A stretch of 64,000 nucleotides of DNA from Gammaproteobacteria bacterium (GCA_026707945.1 JAPOVV010000110.1:124001-188000), one strand, 5' to 3'; shown: positions 43,949 through 54,203, numbered from the stretch's first letter. Numbers and translations: made by a program. The notes: generated from the sequence alone by a model not told the origin.

Positions 43949-46762
43949 TCACTGAACCGCTGCGTTGTTTGCGAAATCGCCAGCGCGAAAAACAGCGATT
44001 CGCTCTGGTAGTAAATGTTTTCGCAACGCGTCCTGAACCATTTCGGGCGTCAATTCTGCGATCGCTGCCTCAATCTTTGAAGTAAATTCCATTGTCCGGT
44101 CCCAGCGCAAATTGGCCTGAAGTTGGTACGCGACGTTCGGATCATTTGCTCGCAGGTTTTGCTGGTAATCCAGGTAGCCCCTGATCGCAGCGGTAAGTTC
44201 GCCTTCTGGTACTCCTTCGTTCAATAATAAATCGACCTCCTCACGAAACGCTCTCTCGACCAAGTCCCTGTTCTCCGGTGCAAAAATGGCGTACGCGAGA
44301 AACAACGACGTTGGATCCGGTTCTAGGAGCTGCAATTGAGCCCCTACCCCGTAAGAGAGTCCGTCGTTCTGGCGAATGCGCGTCGCCAAGCGTGAATTCA
44401 AGAAACCTCCGCCAAGAACCTCCATTCCAATCCGAAATGCTGGATAGTCTTCATGCGACGGGTGCACGCCCATGTTCAATACCGCGTACATGGTCGCATT
44501 GGTTTTGTCCGGCGTTTCGATATCGAGTTCTACTGCGTCTTGAACGTAGTGCTCATACGGGATGTGCTCGTATTCCGAGGTCGATTCCCAGTCACCTAAG
44601 GTTTCTTCAAGCAGCGCTAACGTCTCTTCGGCATCAAAGTCCCCGACGATTGAAATCGCACCGTTGACCGGGCTATAGAACTTACTCCAGAATTCAGAAA
44701 CATCCTGGACGGTTGCGTTTGACAAGCTCTCGATGTCTTCCTTGGCGGTATAGAAGTAAAAGGGATGTCCCTTCGGAACGGAGTTGACCAAATATCGACG
44801 ATACGCTTCCGTGGCAAGGAAGCCCGGCTCGCTCATATTCGCTTCGATCGCCGCCAGCGTTTGTTCAATCAGTAGATCGAACTCAGTTTCGTCGAACGCA
44901 GGTTCTCGCAGGACTTCAACAGCTAGGTTTATTGCTTCTGGCAACTGCTCACGAACCGTCGAAGCTGTTACAGCGACATTCCAATTCAATCCCCCAACTG
45001 AAAGACGCGTTTTTATTCGATCAAGCTCATCCTGAATTTCCTGTCGTGATCGGTGCTTTGTACCCCGCATCAGCATTCCGTGTACCAACATCGCGTTATG
45101 GTGTTGGTCCATCAGCGAGTCAACCGTTCCAAACGGAAAGTTCATGCTGATTGTCACAGTATCACCCCTTGTCTCCTTCGGAAGTAGTGCAACCTTTACT
45201 CCATTCGAAAGGGTAGCGGTAGAAGAGCGAGTCTGGATATTCGCGGGTGAAGGATCGAAACTCTCGCCCATGGACACTGCTTCACGTCCAACGTAACCAT
45301 CAACAAGATCCGCAACATTTGGCGCTGCGGCAATCACCGCACGCGGCGGCGTTTCTTCCGTCGGATAAAACCGCCCAACCGTACGATTTGATTCCAAAAA
45401 GAAAGCGTTTGCTGCGGCTTGTACGTCCGCTGGCGTTACTTTCTCAAGGTTATCCCGATGCAAGAAAAGAAGACGCCAATCACCCATGGCAGCCCACTCG
45501 CTCAATTGCAGCGCGATGCCTCGCGTGTTGTTGAACGCTAGCTCGAAACCCGTCAAATATTCGTTCTTCGCGCGATTCACTTCCTCTTCAGTTGGCGGTT
45601 TCTCACTCTTGACCTCTTCAAACGCTGAAAACAGTGCGTCAGCTGTCGCATCCAGGTCACCGTCTTTTCTAACTTCCGCGAACGCTAGCAATACGCCGGG
45701 TTGCTTTAACTGAAAGGCGAATGCACCGACACTCGCTGCGAGTTTCGGTTCGACAAGCTTCTTGTACAAGCGCCCAGCCGGTTGATTGTTCAATACGTGC
45801 GAAAGAACCTCGACCGCTGCGAATTGCGGGTCAGATCCTGCTGGAATGTGGTAAGACGTCGCAATGTATTGCGTATCTCCTACGCGACGCAATGTAACTG
45901 TTCGTTCACCGTCTTGTGCTGGTTCTGCCGTATACGTCGGATAGAGTTGATTCGCACCACTGCGGTCAGGTTTCGGAATCCGCCCGAACAACTCTGAGAT
46001 CAACCCTAACGCGACATCTTCCTCAAAATTTCCTGCGACCACCAAAACTGCATTGTCAGGCTGGTAATACTTCCTGTAAAAATCCTTAAGTCGATCAATC
46101 GGCACGTTCTCGATATCTGCACGCGCCCCGATGGTTGTCTTGCCATAGTTATGCCACAAGAATGCTGTTGCAAGGATGCGATCCATGAGCACGCTAAAAG
46201 GGCTGTTCTCGCCCATTTCCCATTCGTTGCGCACAACTGACATTTCGGAGTCGAGATCCTCCTTCGCGATGAACGAATTGACCATGCGATCGGCCTCGAG
46301 ATCTAGAGCCCAACGCAAGTTGTCCTCCGTTGCTGGGAACGTCTCAAAATAATTGGTGCGGTCGTACCATGTGGTACCGTTTGGCGAAGCGCCGCGTTCC
46401 GTCAGTTCGGCCGGAATATCTGGATGGTTGGGCGTACCCTTAAAGACGAGATGTTCTAACAGATGTGCCATGCCGGTCTCGCCATATCCTTCATGTAACG
46501 ACCCGACAAGGTACGTGATGTTCACCGTAATCTGCTCTTTACTCGGATCCGGGAACAATAGGACTCGTAGACCATTACTGAGCCGATACTCGGTGATGCC
46601 TTCTACCGAAGTAATTCGTTCAAGTGCAACGGATACATCCGCTGTGTCTTCAGTTTCAATGGTCGGTTGTATTGCACATCCAGAAGGCGCAATGACGAGA
46701 AGGCTCAAAGTCGCTAACATCATGAAAGTAACTACTAGCTTTTTCAATTCTCGTATGGTCAC
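43949..46762 (-). CDS. M16 family zinc peptidase, lipoprotein
   Basis: 937 residues, GTG start. A lipoprotein signal ends in APSGC (about residue 29). The inverted zinc motif HLLEH lies in MAHLLEHLVFKGT, followed by the downstream glutamate region (LDSEMSVVRNEWE). Two M16 halves are present; the second (about 500-937) lacks HxxEH, as is usual for inactive C-terminal domains. A periplasmic peptidase attached to a membrane is expected. It is divergent from metR. Confidence 0.92.
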   Translation of the reverse strand: MTIRELKKLVVTFMMLATLSLLVIAPSGCAIQPTIETEDTADVSVALERITSVEGITEYRLSNGLRVLLFPDPSKEQITVNITYLVGSLHEGYGETGMAHLLEHLVFKGTPNHPDIPAELTERGASPNGTTWYDRTNYFETFPATEDNLRWALDLEADRMVNSFIAKEDLDSEMSVVRNEWEMGENSPFSVLMDRILATAFLWHNYGKTTIGARADIENVPIDRLKDFYRKYYQPDNAVLVVAGNFEEDVALGLISELFGRIPKPDRSGANQLYPTYTAEPAQDGERTVTLRRVGDTQYIATSYHIPAGSDPQFAAVEVLSHVLNNQPAGRLYKKLVEPKLAASVGAFAFQLKQPGVLLAFAEVRKDGDLDATADALFSAFEEVKSEKPPTEEEVNRAKNEYLTGFELAFNNTRGIALQLSEWAAMGDWRLLFLHRDNLEKVTPADVQAAANAFFLESNRTVGRFYPTEETPPRAVIAAAPNVADLVDGYVGREAVSMGESFDPSPANIQTRSSTATLSNGVKVALLPKETRGDTVTISMNFPFGTVDSLMDQHHNAMLVHGMLMRGTKHRSRQEIQDELDRIKTRLSVGGLNWNVAVTASTVREQLPEAINLAVEVLREPAFDETEFDLLIEQTLAAIEANMSEPGFLATEAYRRYLVNSVPKGHPFYFYTAKEDIESLSNATVQDVSEFWSKFYSPVNGAISIVGDFDAEETLALLEETLGDWESTSEYEHIPYEHYVQDAVELDIETPDKTNATMYAVLNMGVHPSHEDYPAFRIGMEVLGGGFLNSRLATRIRQNDGLSYGVGAQLQLLEPDPTSLFLAYAIFAPENRDLVERAFREEVDLLLNEGVPEGELTAAIRGYLDYQQNLRANDPNVAYQLQANLRWDRTMEFTSKIEAAIAELTPEMVQDALRKHLLPERIAVFRAGDFANNAAVQ

Positions 46763-46911
46763 GTGTCACCACTGTTATCAAGAAAGTTCGGCGCGAATTA
46801 TGGAAATACGTCGACGAGATGTTCCAGCGCGATCCTAGGTTATCGTTGACGACGCTTAAATCCATAGATCGAGCTGAGACGGAATGTCACGTAAATCGGG
46901 TTGATGGAACC

Positions 46912-46924
46912 TGAATAAGATTCA
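46912..46924. promoter_or_regulatory. MetR-box operator
   Basis: TGAATAAGATTCA is an exact match to the MetR consensus TGAA-N5-TTCA, 34 bases before my preferred metR start and in the divergent gap with the M16 gene. Confidence 0.7.
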
Positions 46925-46943
46925 TCACTTTACACGTTTCTTG

Positions 46944-46956
46944 TGAGTGATATTCA
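46944..46956. promoter_or_regulatory. Second, imperfect MetR box
   Basis: TGAGTGATATTCA matches TGAA-N5-TTCA except for one base. It overlaps the upstream GTG (46947) that would otherwise be a metR start, and it lies 19 bases after the first box. Confidence 0.45.
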
Positions 46957-46958
46957 TC

Positions 46959-47879
46959 TTGTTTAAATTTGATATCAAACATCTGTTGACGTTGCAAGCT
47001 CTGCGCGACACAAATCGTCTGAGCGACGCGGCCGAGAAGATTTTCGTAACGCCATCAGCGATCTCACATCAATTGCGTGAGCTCGAAGACCGTTTCGGAT
47101 GTGTTCTCGTATACCGACGACAGCAACCGTATTCGTTTACTTCTGCCGGTTATCGATTGCTGGCATTGGCTGACGAAATCCTACCCAAAATTCAAGACGC
47201 CAATGCAGAGGTCCTTCGCTTGGCGAAAGGTGACAGCGGCCGACTACACATTGCGATTGAATGTCATAGCTGTTACGACTGGCTATTACCTACGCTCGAC
47301 CAATATCAGCGTTCTTGGCCCGACGTGGATGTCGACATAGCGGGCGGCTTCGGATTTCAACCACAGGCGGCTCTTGCTCGCGGTGAACTAGACCTGGTCA
47401 TCACTGCCGATCCTATTGATGACCAACGCCTAGCCTACGTGTCGTTGTTTAAATACGAATCTCGATTAGCGGTATCCACTCAGCACCGACTCGCAAAGCA
47501 GAAATACGTCCTACCCGATGATCTATCACAAGAAACGTTGATCACATATCCTGTGGAAAGATCAAGACTCGATATATTCAATTGGTTTCTCAACGAAGCG
47601 GATGTCGAACCTGAAAAGGTGAGAACCGCAGAGATTACTTCATTGATGATTCAACGTGTTGCGAGCGGTCGCGGGGTTACCTGCCTTCCCGACTGGGTTT
47701 TGCGGACTTATGAGGAAGACGGTTATATCGCCACAACTAGCCTTGGTAAGAAGGGCGTATTTCCAAAAATGCTCGCGGCGATTCGGCGCGACTACAAGGA
47801 ACTGGCATTCGTCCAGGATTTCTGCAATACGGCGAGACAATCATTTCAACGTGACTTTACAACGACGCGTCGACACTGA
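46959..47879 (+). CDS. metR: LysR-family regulator MetR
   Basis: 306 residues from TTG 46959; GTG 46947 would add four residues but lies inside a MetR box. KHLLTLQALRD and LSDAAEKIFVTPSAISHQLRELEDRFG form the winged helix-turn-helix. The effector domain carries LHIAIECHSCYDWLLPTLDQ, the MetR-specific homocysteine-responsive region, followed by GELDLVITADPI and ITYPVERSRLDIF. MetR activates methionine-synthesis genes with homocysteine as co-effector. Two TGAA-N5-TTCA-like sites upstream point to autoregulation. It is 33 bases upstream of the second ABC module, but a link between the two is unproven. Confidence 0.9.
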   Translation: MFKFDIKHLLTLQALRDTNRLSDAAEKIFVTPSAISHQLRELEDRFGCVLVYRRQQPYSFTSAGYRLLALADEILPKIQDANAEVLRLAKGDSGRLHIAIECHSCYDWLLPTLDQYQRSWPDVDVDIAGGFGFQPQAALARGELDLVITADPIDDQRLAYVSLFKYESRLAVSTQHRLAKQKYVLPDDLSQETLITYPVERSRLDIFNWFLNEADVEPEKVRTAEITSLMIQRVASGRGVTCLPDWVLRTYEEDGYIATTSLGKKGVFPKMLAAIRRDYKELAFVQDFCNTARQSFQRDFTTTRRH

Positions 47880-47912
47880 CCAAGACGGATATAGGCAAAA
47901 CGAGCTACGAGC

Positions 47913-49853
47913 GTGACTCAATCCTTAGATGTGAGTCGTGATTTCAACAACGACTCCACCGAAGCAGCCAAACACTCGACCGTCCTAGCCGCGTTTTGGG
48001 ATTGTCGCCACTATTTGCTTCCCCAGTTGATCCATTTCGTGACATTGCTCGCGTTGACCCTTTTGACGTTGGTGATGAACACCGGCATCGCAATGTTCAG
48101 CGCAGACCTGCTCACGAACAAAGTGTTCCTCGGCGAACCGCTGCTCTCGATCCAAGCGACGCTTCTGGGGCTCAACCACGCGGAGTTCGTGAACGTCGAT
48201 ACGCTCAGTGAAGCAGCTCGCTTCCACTTGCGTTCGATTTTCCTCGTTCTACTTGCAACGTTGGTGGTGTCACATTTCTTGCTCGGTCAAGGGATGCGGT
48301 ATTACCAAACTTGGATCCTTCAACGCGTGAACCAGGATCTGCGCGTTGCCATGATGGACAACGCGATCCAGCTATCCCTTCGATACCACCACAAGCATCA
48401 GGTGGGCGATGCAATCTACAGGGTGTATCAAGACAGTGCTATGGTCGTCTCAGTCTTACAGACAGCCCTAATCCAGCCCCTGATCCTCATCGGTTCTTTT
48501 TGCTTTGTATTGACCGTTATTGCAGCCTTCAACCTTTACCTCGCAGGTCTATTTGTATTAGCGGTGATACCTTCCGTACTACTCGCTAAGGCGATTACGC
48601 CGACGTTGAGGAAACGTAGTCGAACGTCTCGGCTGGCCAACAGTGCCCTCACGTCACATATTCAGGAGAGCATTCAAGGCAGTAAGTTATTGAAAGCACT
48701 CAATGCGGAACGCGGCGCTTTCATCACATTCGTTAACCGTTCTCGCCATGCACTTGACCGCGCATACGAGCTGCGTAAGACCGTGGTATTGCTCAATCTC
48801 GGTGTCTTTTTCTGCGGCGCTATCGCCGCGCTCCTAGCGGACTACTTCATGGTTCAACTCGTGTGGAACGAATCAACCACTGCGGGTTACGGGGTAATCG
48901 CGGTGGTCAGTTTTGCTGTCTGGAATCTGGGTGCGTATCAAGCCGCAAGAGAGCACGTCGGCGGCGCGAGTGGGTCTCTGGTCGGCATGGCTTTTACTTG
49001 GAGCTTGTTACAGGATATGGGTGTTGGGCTGCAGCGCGCGATGTTCCTACTGCATCTGGAACGAGAAGTCGCTGACGCACCTGACGCACAACCAATCTCA
49101 ACCGGTTCGGTGTCGGTGGAATTCAATCAGGTTTCATTTCAATACGAACCGAGTACGCCCGTTATCCAAGCCGTGAGTTTTATCGCTAGACCTGGTGAGG
49201 TGACCGCGATTGTAGGTCGTTCGGGAGCAGGTAAGTCCACGTTGATGAGCCTGCTATTGAGACTATACGATGTGAATAGTGGTGCGGTTTACGTTGGCGA
49301 TACTGATGTTCGCGTCTTAACGCAGGATTCTCTTCGTGATGCGATTTCCATCGTTCTACAAGAAAACGCTCTATTTCCAACCTCGATCGAAGAGAACATT
49401 CGCTTCGCCGCACCAGACGTTCCTGATGAAGCGCTCCAAGAAGCCTTGCGGATTAGCTGCGTCGACGAATTCCTAGTTCAGCTTCGTGACGGATTGAATA
49501 CCGAGCTAGGTGAACGCGGCGCAAAACTCTCAACCGGACAACGACAGCGAATCTCGATCGCTCGCGCTATTTCAAAAGCCGCTCCAATTCTCGTACTCGA
49601 TGAGCCTACCGCCTCCCTGGACGTAAGAACCGAGAGCACAGTACTTGCGAACATTCGCGATTGGGCACACGACAAGGTCGTTTTTCTAATCACACATCGC
49701 GTTGCTACGACGTTACATGCCGATCAGGTAGTTTTCTTGGAGAACGGGAGCGTGGAGGAGTCAGGACCACCCGAAGAGTTACTTCGTCGTCAAGATAGTA
49801 GATATCGGGCATTTGTAGACGCGGAAACGCATACTTCGAATATCGTACAGTAG
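47913..49853 (+). CDS. Exporter-fold ABC half-transporter, A-type subunit, module 2
   Basis: 646 residues, GTG start. FSADLLTNKVFLGEPL after helix 1 and GDAIYRVYQDSA match the module 1 A subunit, though the loop between helices 1 and 2 is shorter. ATPase: Walker A GRSGAGKST (about 434-442), Q-loop IVLQENALF, signature LSTGQ, Walker B ILVLDEPTAS, H-loop ITHRVAT. Its B-type partner is separated from it by two minus-strand oxygenase genes (49878-52062), unlike modules 1 and 3 where the pair is adjacent. Confidence 0.92.
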   Translation: MTQSLDVSRDFNNDSTEAAKHSTVLAAFWDCRHYLLPQLIHFVTLLALTLLTLVMNTGIAMFSADLLTNKVFLGEPLLSIQATLLGLNHAEFVNVDTLSEAARFHLRSIFLVLLATLVVSHFLLGQGMRYYQTWILQRVNQDLRVAMMDNAIQLSLRYHHKHQVGDAIYRVYQDSAMVVSVLQTALIQPLILIGSFCFVLTVIAAFNLYLAGLFVLAVIPSVLLAKAITPTLRKRSRTSRLANSALTSHIQESIQGSKLLKALNAERGAFITFVNRSRHALDRAYELRKTVVLLNLGVFFCGAIAALLADYFMVQLVWNESTTAGYGVIAVVSFAVWNLGAYQAAREHVGGASGSLVGMAFTWSLLQDMGVGLQRAMFLLHLEREVADAPDAQPISTGSVSVEFNQVSFQYEPSTPVIQAVSFIARPGEVTAIVGRSGAGKSTLMSLLLRLYDVNSGAVYVGDTDVRVLTQDSLRDAISIVLQENALFPTSIEENIRFAAPDVPDEALQEALRISCVDEFLVQLRDGLNTELGERGAKLSTGQRQRISIARAISKAAPILVLDEPTASLDVRTESTVLANIRDWAHDKVVFLITHRVATTLHADQVVFLENGSVEESGPPEELLRRQDSRYRAFVDAETHTSNIVQ

Positions 49854-49877
49854 ACTAGAAATCAACGTAACACTCTG

Positions 49878-50876
49878 TCAGACACGCGCTGGCGGCACGT
49901 AGTTTTCGATGGGTCCTCGCCACCAGTCACTCTTGGTGCCGTCGCGGTAGACATCGGCAATTTGCGCCTTGAATCGCTCGACGCGTGCCTGCTTATCCGT
50001 TTCTTTTTCGAACACCGCTTGCATGCGTACTTCAATCGTGTAACGCATCGGCGCTTCTATGGGCGTATTTGGATCAACCACTGCACTATGAAAAACTGTT
50101 CGTAGGTTCAGTTCTTCCACCCGCGTGTCATATTGACGGAAGATGAGCACTTCATCAGGCGACATATTTGGAAAGTAGTACCACCGTTGCTGGGGTGAAA
50201 ACACCACTCTTTGATCGACTACTTTGTAATACTGCTTGATGTTTCCAGTCGCTGTGCCGTCCCCAAATACGATGTCATCAGGATCAACGGATCGCATATC
50301 GCAAACACCTAACGGTGCGGTGAACACCAGCTCATCTTTTTTAACGCTGCGCCAGATGTTCAAGCTCTCAAAGTGTCTCTGGTCCGGTACGATCTTGGCG
50401 AACGCGTCCTCGACAGCGGCACACATGTCCGAGTGAATGCCCATACCGTAGCCGCCGCCACTACCGTTCGGCGTCGGTTTGACGCCGCGCTTACCAGATT
50501 GACCACCGAACCCGTTTCGATATTCGTGACCGCCACCTCGTACGTCGTAGCATCCTGTGACTTGCTTTACGACCTCGCGACAATGATCGTAATAGTCGCT
50601 CTGGACGATTTCAGTGTCCATCAGATCTAGGTCACACGGTGCGTGGACTAATTGGAATCCATGAGATTCAATCGTCGGAGCAGGATCAAGTAATCGAGCG
50701 TTTCGTACTGTGACGCGGTGCGTTTTACCGATCGTCGTTAGGACGCTCGGATCTTTCGCAGAATATTGATTCGGTACGCGAAAGCCACGGTGCAACCCGT
50801 TCGCGAAGTTCATTTCGGTCTCGAAAGAATCCGGAACGTCCAGCGGTTGAAGCGAATCGAACTTAGTCTCGGTCAC
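49878..50876 (-). CDS. CmcJ/NvfI-type non-haem iron oxygenase, copy 2
   Basis: 332 residues, GTG start. GMGIHSDM gives H148 and D150, and TVFHSAVVD gives H263, the predicted 2-His-1-Asp iron triad. YEKET-like and RYTIEVRMQAVFE at the C-terminus match copy 1, as do HEYRNGFGG and the PTPNGS segment. The N-terminal part (SDSFET, NGLHRGFRV) is less alike. It lies on the minus strand between the two ABC genes of module 2, tail to tail with the A subunit (24 bases). Confidence 0.8.
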   Translation of the reverse strand: MTETKFDSLQPLDVPDSFETEMNFANGLHRGFRVPNQYSAKDPSVLTTIGKTHRVTVRNARLLDPAPTIESHGFQLVHAPCDLDLMDTEIVQSDYYDHCREVVKQVTGCYDVRGGGHEYRNGFGGQSGKRGVKPTPNGSGGGYGMGIHSDMCAAVEDAFAKIVPDQRHFESLNIWRSVKKDELVFTAPLGVCDMRSVDPDDIVFGDGTATGNIKQYYKVVDQRVVFSPQQRWYYFPNMSPDEVLIFRQYDTRVEELNLRTVFHSAVVDPNTPIEAPMRYTIEVRMQAVFEKETDKQARVERFKAQIADVYRDGTKSDWWRGPIENYVPPARV

Positions 50877-50958
50877 TATATCAGCCTTTTAAAGAGCATG
50901 GCGCTGTAACAGGTGATGTGCGAACGGTGAAACCCAAACCAAACTTCTTGAATGCTAG

Positions 50959-52062
50959 CTAGTTCGAAATGAACTCGCGGTTGGACATGTAGCCACATTC
51001 TTGTCCCCAACTAGGAGAAACGATCCCTCGCTCAGCGAATACCCGCATCTCGTCTCGAAGGTGCTCTCCTTCAATTCTTTTTTCTTCCTCGTCACGAAAC
51101 GGGAGCGGTTTAAATGCCTTCATCGGCCGTTCTTGCTGGAATTTACAGCTCGATTGTCCGAGTGCATGCAACGTCGCAAGCTCGACGAGTGAGTATTGGT
51201 CGCTTGGCGCACGATCAAACTTCATCGGTTCCGAAAGGACCGGCGCCATATTCGCAATGAAACGCGGTCGTGTGGAAGGATTAATACTGACGCGATGTAG
51301 CATGTATGGATGGAGCAGTGCCATGTCACCAGCCTCTCCGGTCAATTCACCAAATTCACGACACTGGTCGACAAGTCCCGGAATTAGATACCCTCCACCC
51401 TGAACACTGTCTGGGTGAATACCCGCAGGAGAGTCCGACAACAATCGTGCCACAGGACCTATTGAATCGATGGCCAGATACGTGCCGCCACTTCTGGGTC
51501 GAATGTCCGTGTAGATCGGAACCGTGACCAACGCTTGTTCCGGCGAATTTAAGAAGTGTCGAAAATGCCAACCGTCCTTGTGCCAACCAGGTTGCCTTCC
51601 AGCAGGTGCTTGCCAGCGAGGATCGTCCTCAACACCTAAGTTGCTTACGACACCTTCTCCCCATGCGAGATGCTCACCATTGGATGGAAAGCGATGAGCG
51701 CCGCCTACAAGATCAAACTGCGCCTGTAGAGCCTTCGGTGCAAGAGACTGGAGCCTGTGTTGCTTATCCGATCCTTTTAGTCTCGCGTATCCAGCTGGAC
51801 CGGGTCCAGGTCCGGGTCGCGCCCACGTACCTGGGTCGTCCTGATCAACGCCATGGACCATTTTCAACTCACGCCACGCTTGTTCGCTTATGTGTGACGC
51901 GTGATCTTTGGAAAACGCACCTTTAACTACAACAAAACCGTGCGCAACGAAGTGCTCTGCTTCTTCACGATTAACAACTGAACATGTGGCGAACGTAGCT
52001 TCAAATGCTCGCTCGAATTCACTTGCCCTAGACGTGAGCCCAGTATCTGGATCCGATGGCAC
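50959..52062 (-). CDS. Phytanoyl-CoA dioxygenase-family protein
   Basis: 367 residues, GTG start without a clear ribosome-binding site. WHKDGWHFRHF gives H161 and D163; HPYMLHRVSINPSTRPRFIA gives H256 and an Arg that binds 2-oxoglutarate. These are the PhyH-type Fe(II)/2-oxoglutarate oxygenase residues. The glycine/proline run ARPGPGPGPAGYARL (about 81-95) before the core is unusual. It precedes the CmcJ-type copy 2 on the same strand by 82 bases, so the two oxygenases are probably co-transcribed and may act on one compound in turn. Confidence 0.85.
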   Translation of the reverse strand: MPSDPDTGLTSRASEFERAFEATFATCSVVNREEAEHFVAHGFVVVKGAFSKDHASHISEQAWRELKMVHGVDQDDPGTWARPGPGPGPAGYARLKGSDKQHRLQSLAPKALQAQFDLVGGAHRFPSNGEHLAWGEGVVSNLGVEDDPRWQAPAGRQPGWHKDGWHFRHFLNSPEQALVTVPIYTDIRPRSGGTYLAIDSIGPVARLLSDSPAGIHPDSVQGGGYLIPGLVDQCREFGELTGEAGDMALLHPYMLHRVSINPSTRPRFIANMAPVLSEPMKFDRAPSDQYSLVELATLHALGQSSCKFQQERPMKAFKPLPFRDEEEKRIEGEHLRDEMRVFAERGIVSPSWGQECGYMSNREFISN

Positions 52063-52193
52063 GACGGCGTCTTCAACGGTAGTTCGATTTATGCAAATGT
52101 TAATGAGTGACTACGGCATTGCTCGTATCCTTCCCGCACAACGGCAGGCGGTAACAGCAGGCCGATAGGAACAGAAGAGCGACAATCGAGATT

Positions 52194-54203
52194 GTGTCTG
52201 ACGCTAAAACGGTAAACGGCAGCGAGCGATTCGACGATCGGATCGATACGAACCTTGATATTCGAGCGCACGATGTCTTCGTGATCCTCAAACGCGCTCT
52301 GTCCTACATTTGGCCAGCTCGTTGGTTGTTCCTGCTCAAGTTCTTCTTGATGGTTGGCAGTTTTGTACCTGCGTTCGTGGCGGTTTGGCCGCTCAAGATC
52401 TTGACAGACCACGTCATCCTAGGCAAAGCGTTCGATGAGTCGGCTGTGCGTTTTCCTCCCTATATTCAACCATTTGTCGACGCGGTCGCAACGCTTGACC
52501 CTTTCGGGTTACTTTTCGCCACCTTGGCGTTGCTTACGTTGCTTGTCATCTTGTTCGGCGCTGGCGCCGGGGGAGGCGAAGGGCAACTCGCTTTTCTGGC
52601 GCAGGGTGAAGACACCGCTACACAGTCGGAGAACATGATCAGTGCAGGTTGGTCAATGACGGGCGGTCTTTGGGGCTTCGGTGACCTACTCTGCAACATT
52701 CGGCTCGTTCAACGCGTCACAAATTACCATCGAACCGACCTATTCTCGCGCCTCATTCGCTTGCCGATGACAACGTTAGACGACCAGCGGATTGGTGACA
52801 GTATTTATCGAACAATGTATGACGCACCAGCGATCCAAGGTGTGTGTTTTGACATCACACTCATGCCGGTTATTGCTCTACTTGGCGCGTTTACGTCACT
52901 AGCGTTGATGGATTACAGCTACGGAGATTCGATGCCTGAGCTGGTTTGGCTTGGACTTGCGACAATGCCGCTCACTTTGCTCCTAACCATTCCACTTGCA
53001 CGATTTGCCCGCCGGGCCAGCCAAGAGAGCCGTGGCGCAGGTACCGCTACAACGAACCGCATTGAAGAAAACATGAGCAACGTTGCTGCAGTACAAAGTC
53101 ATGGCGTGCAAGGACGAGAACGGGAGAACTTTGCGAGAGCGAGTATTGAATCGTTTAAACGCTTCCGTCGCGTGGTACTTGTGAATATCGGGATTGAGGT
53201 CGTCACGGCGGGTGGCGCATTAGCGTTTATGTGGCTCTGGATGTTCTTGGCAGTTTCTCAGCAGATCATTCAAGGTGAGCTACTACCCGGCGACATGGTG
53301 GTTATGGCGGCGCTATTTGGCACGATCGCCGGAACGTCGATCACGTTCGGTCGACTTTGGATCGACCTTCAGCACAATGTCGCTGGAGTTCGTCGGGTGT
53401 TTTTCTATCTCGATCTACCTACAGACGACACGCTGACTGGGGTCGAGCGTTTTCCAGAACAGATTCAAAACATCACGTTTGCAAACGTAGCGTTTTCATA
53501 CGACGATGAACACGCGACCCTCCGCGACGTAAGTTTCACGGCACGAGCCGGGCAAACGATCGCGATCGTCGGTCCTACGGGTGCAGGTAAAACGACCTTG
53601 GTCTATATGCTGCCTCGGTTTCTACGTCCTAGCGAAGGTTTGATTCGGATCAACGGTCGCTCAATCGATGAATTCGACATTGACGAGTTGCGCCAGAACA
53701 TCGTTCACGTATTTCAAGAGCACACCATGTTTTCGCGTTCTCTACGCGAGAACGTCACGCTAGGGAATCCCGGTGCTACGCAGGAAACTGTCGAAAGTGC
53801 GCTACGGGCAAGTGGCGTCGCAGACTTTCTGCAAGAACTTCCAGATGGTCTTGAAACGATGCTCGGTCCAAACGGCGCGAATCTCTCCGTGGGACAAAAA
53901 CAACGGGTTAGCATCGCTCGAGCGTTGGTTTGTAAAGCGCCCGTCCTAATTCTCGATGAACCTACAGCTGCGCTGGACCCAGCGACGGAACAAGCTTTAA
54001 TTCGATCACTTGACGTGGTAAAGAAGGAACGCATCGTATTTATTGTTGCCCATCGTCTGTCAACGATTCAATCAGCTGATCTCATTCTGTTTCTCGATGC
54101 TGGACGGATTGTCGAGCAAGGCACTCATTCGGAGCTTCTATCGTTGAACGGGTACTACAACGATTATGTGACGTCGCAAGGACTTGATGGACTTAGTCGC
54201 TAA
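52194..54203 (+). CDS. Exporter-fold ABC half-transporter, B-type subunit, module 2
   Basis: 669 residues, GTG start. RFDDRIDTNLDI at the N-terminus and GEDTATQSEN (residues 138-147) then GGLWG match the other B subunits. LDDQRIGDSIYRTMYDAP is the B-type coupling segment. ATPase: Walker A GPTGAGKTT (about 458-466), Q-loop HVFQEHTMF, signature LSVGQ, Walker B VLILDEPTAALD, H-loop VAHRLST. Divergent from the phytanoyl-CoA dioxygenase-like gene with 131 bases between starts. The presumed A partner is the gene at 47913. Confidence 0.92.
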   Translation: MSDAKTVNGSERFDDRIDTNLDIRAHDVFVILKRALSYIWPARWLFLLKFFLMVGSFVPAFVAVWPLKILTDHVILGKAFDESAVRFPPYIQPFVDAVATLDPFGLLFATLALLTLLVILFGAGAGGGEGQLAFLAQGEDTATQSENMISAGWSMTGGLWGFGDLLCNIRLVQRVTNYHRTDLFSRLIRLPMTTLDDQRIGDSIYRTMYDAPAIQGVCFDITLMPVIALLGAFTSLALMDYSYGDSMPELVWLGLATMPLTLLLTIPLARFARRASQESRGAGTATTNRIEENMSNVAAVQSHGVQGRERENFARASIESFKRFRRVVLVNIGIEVVTAGGALAFMWLWMFLAVSQQIIQGELLPGDMVVMAALFGTIAGTSITFGRLWIDLQHNVAGVRRVFFYLDLPTDDTLTGVERFPEQIQNITFANVAFSYDDEHATLRDVSFTARAGQTIAIVGPTGAGKTTLVYMLPRFLRPSEGLIRINGRSIDEFDIDELRQNIVHVFQEHTMFSRSLRENVTLGNPGATQETVESALRASGVADFLQELPDGLETMLGPNGANLSVGQKQRVSIARALVCKAPVLILDEPTAALDPATEQALIRSLDVVKKERIVFIVAHRLSTIQSADLILFLDAGRIVEQGTHSELLSLNGYYNDYVTSQGLDGLSR

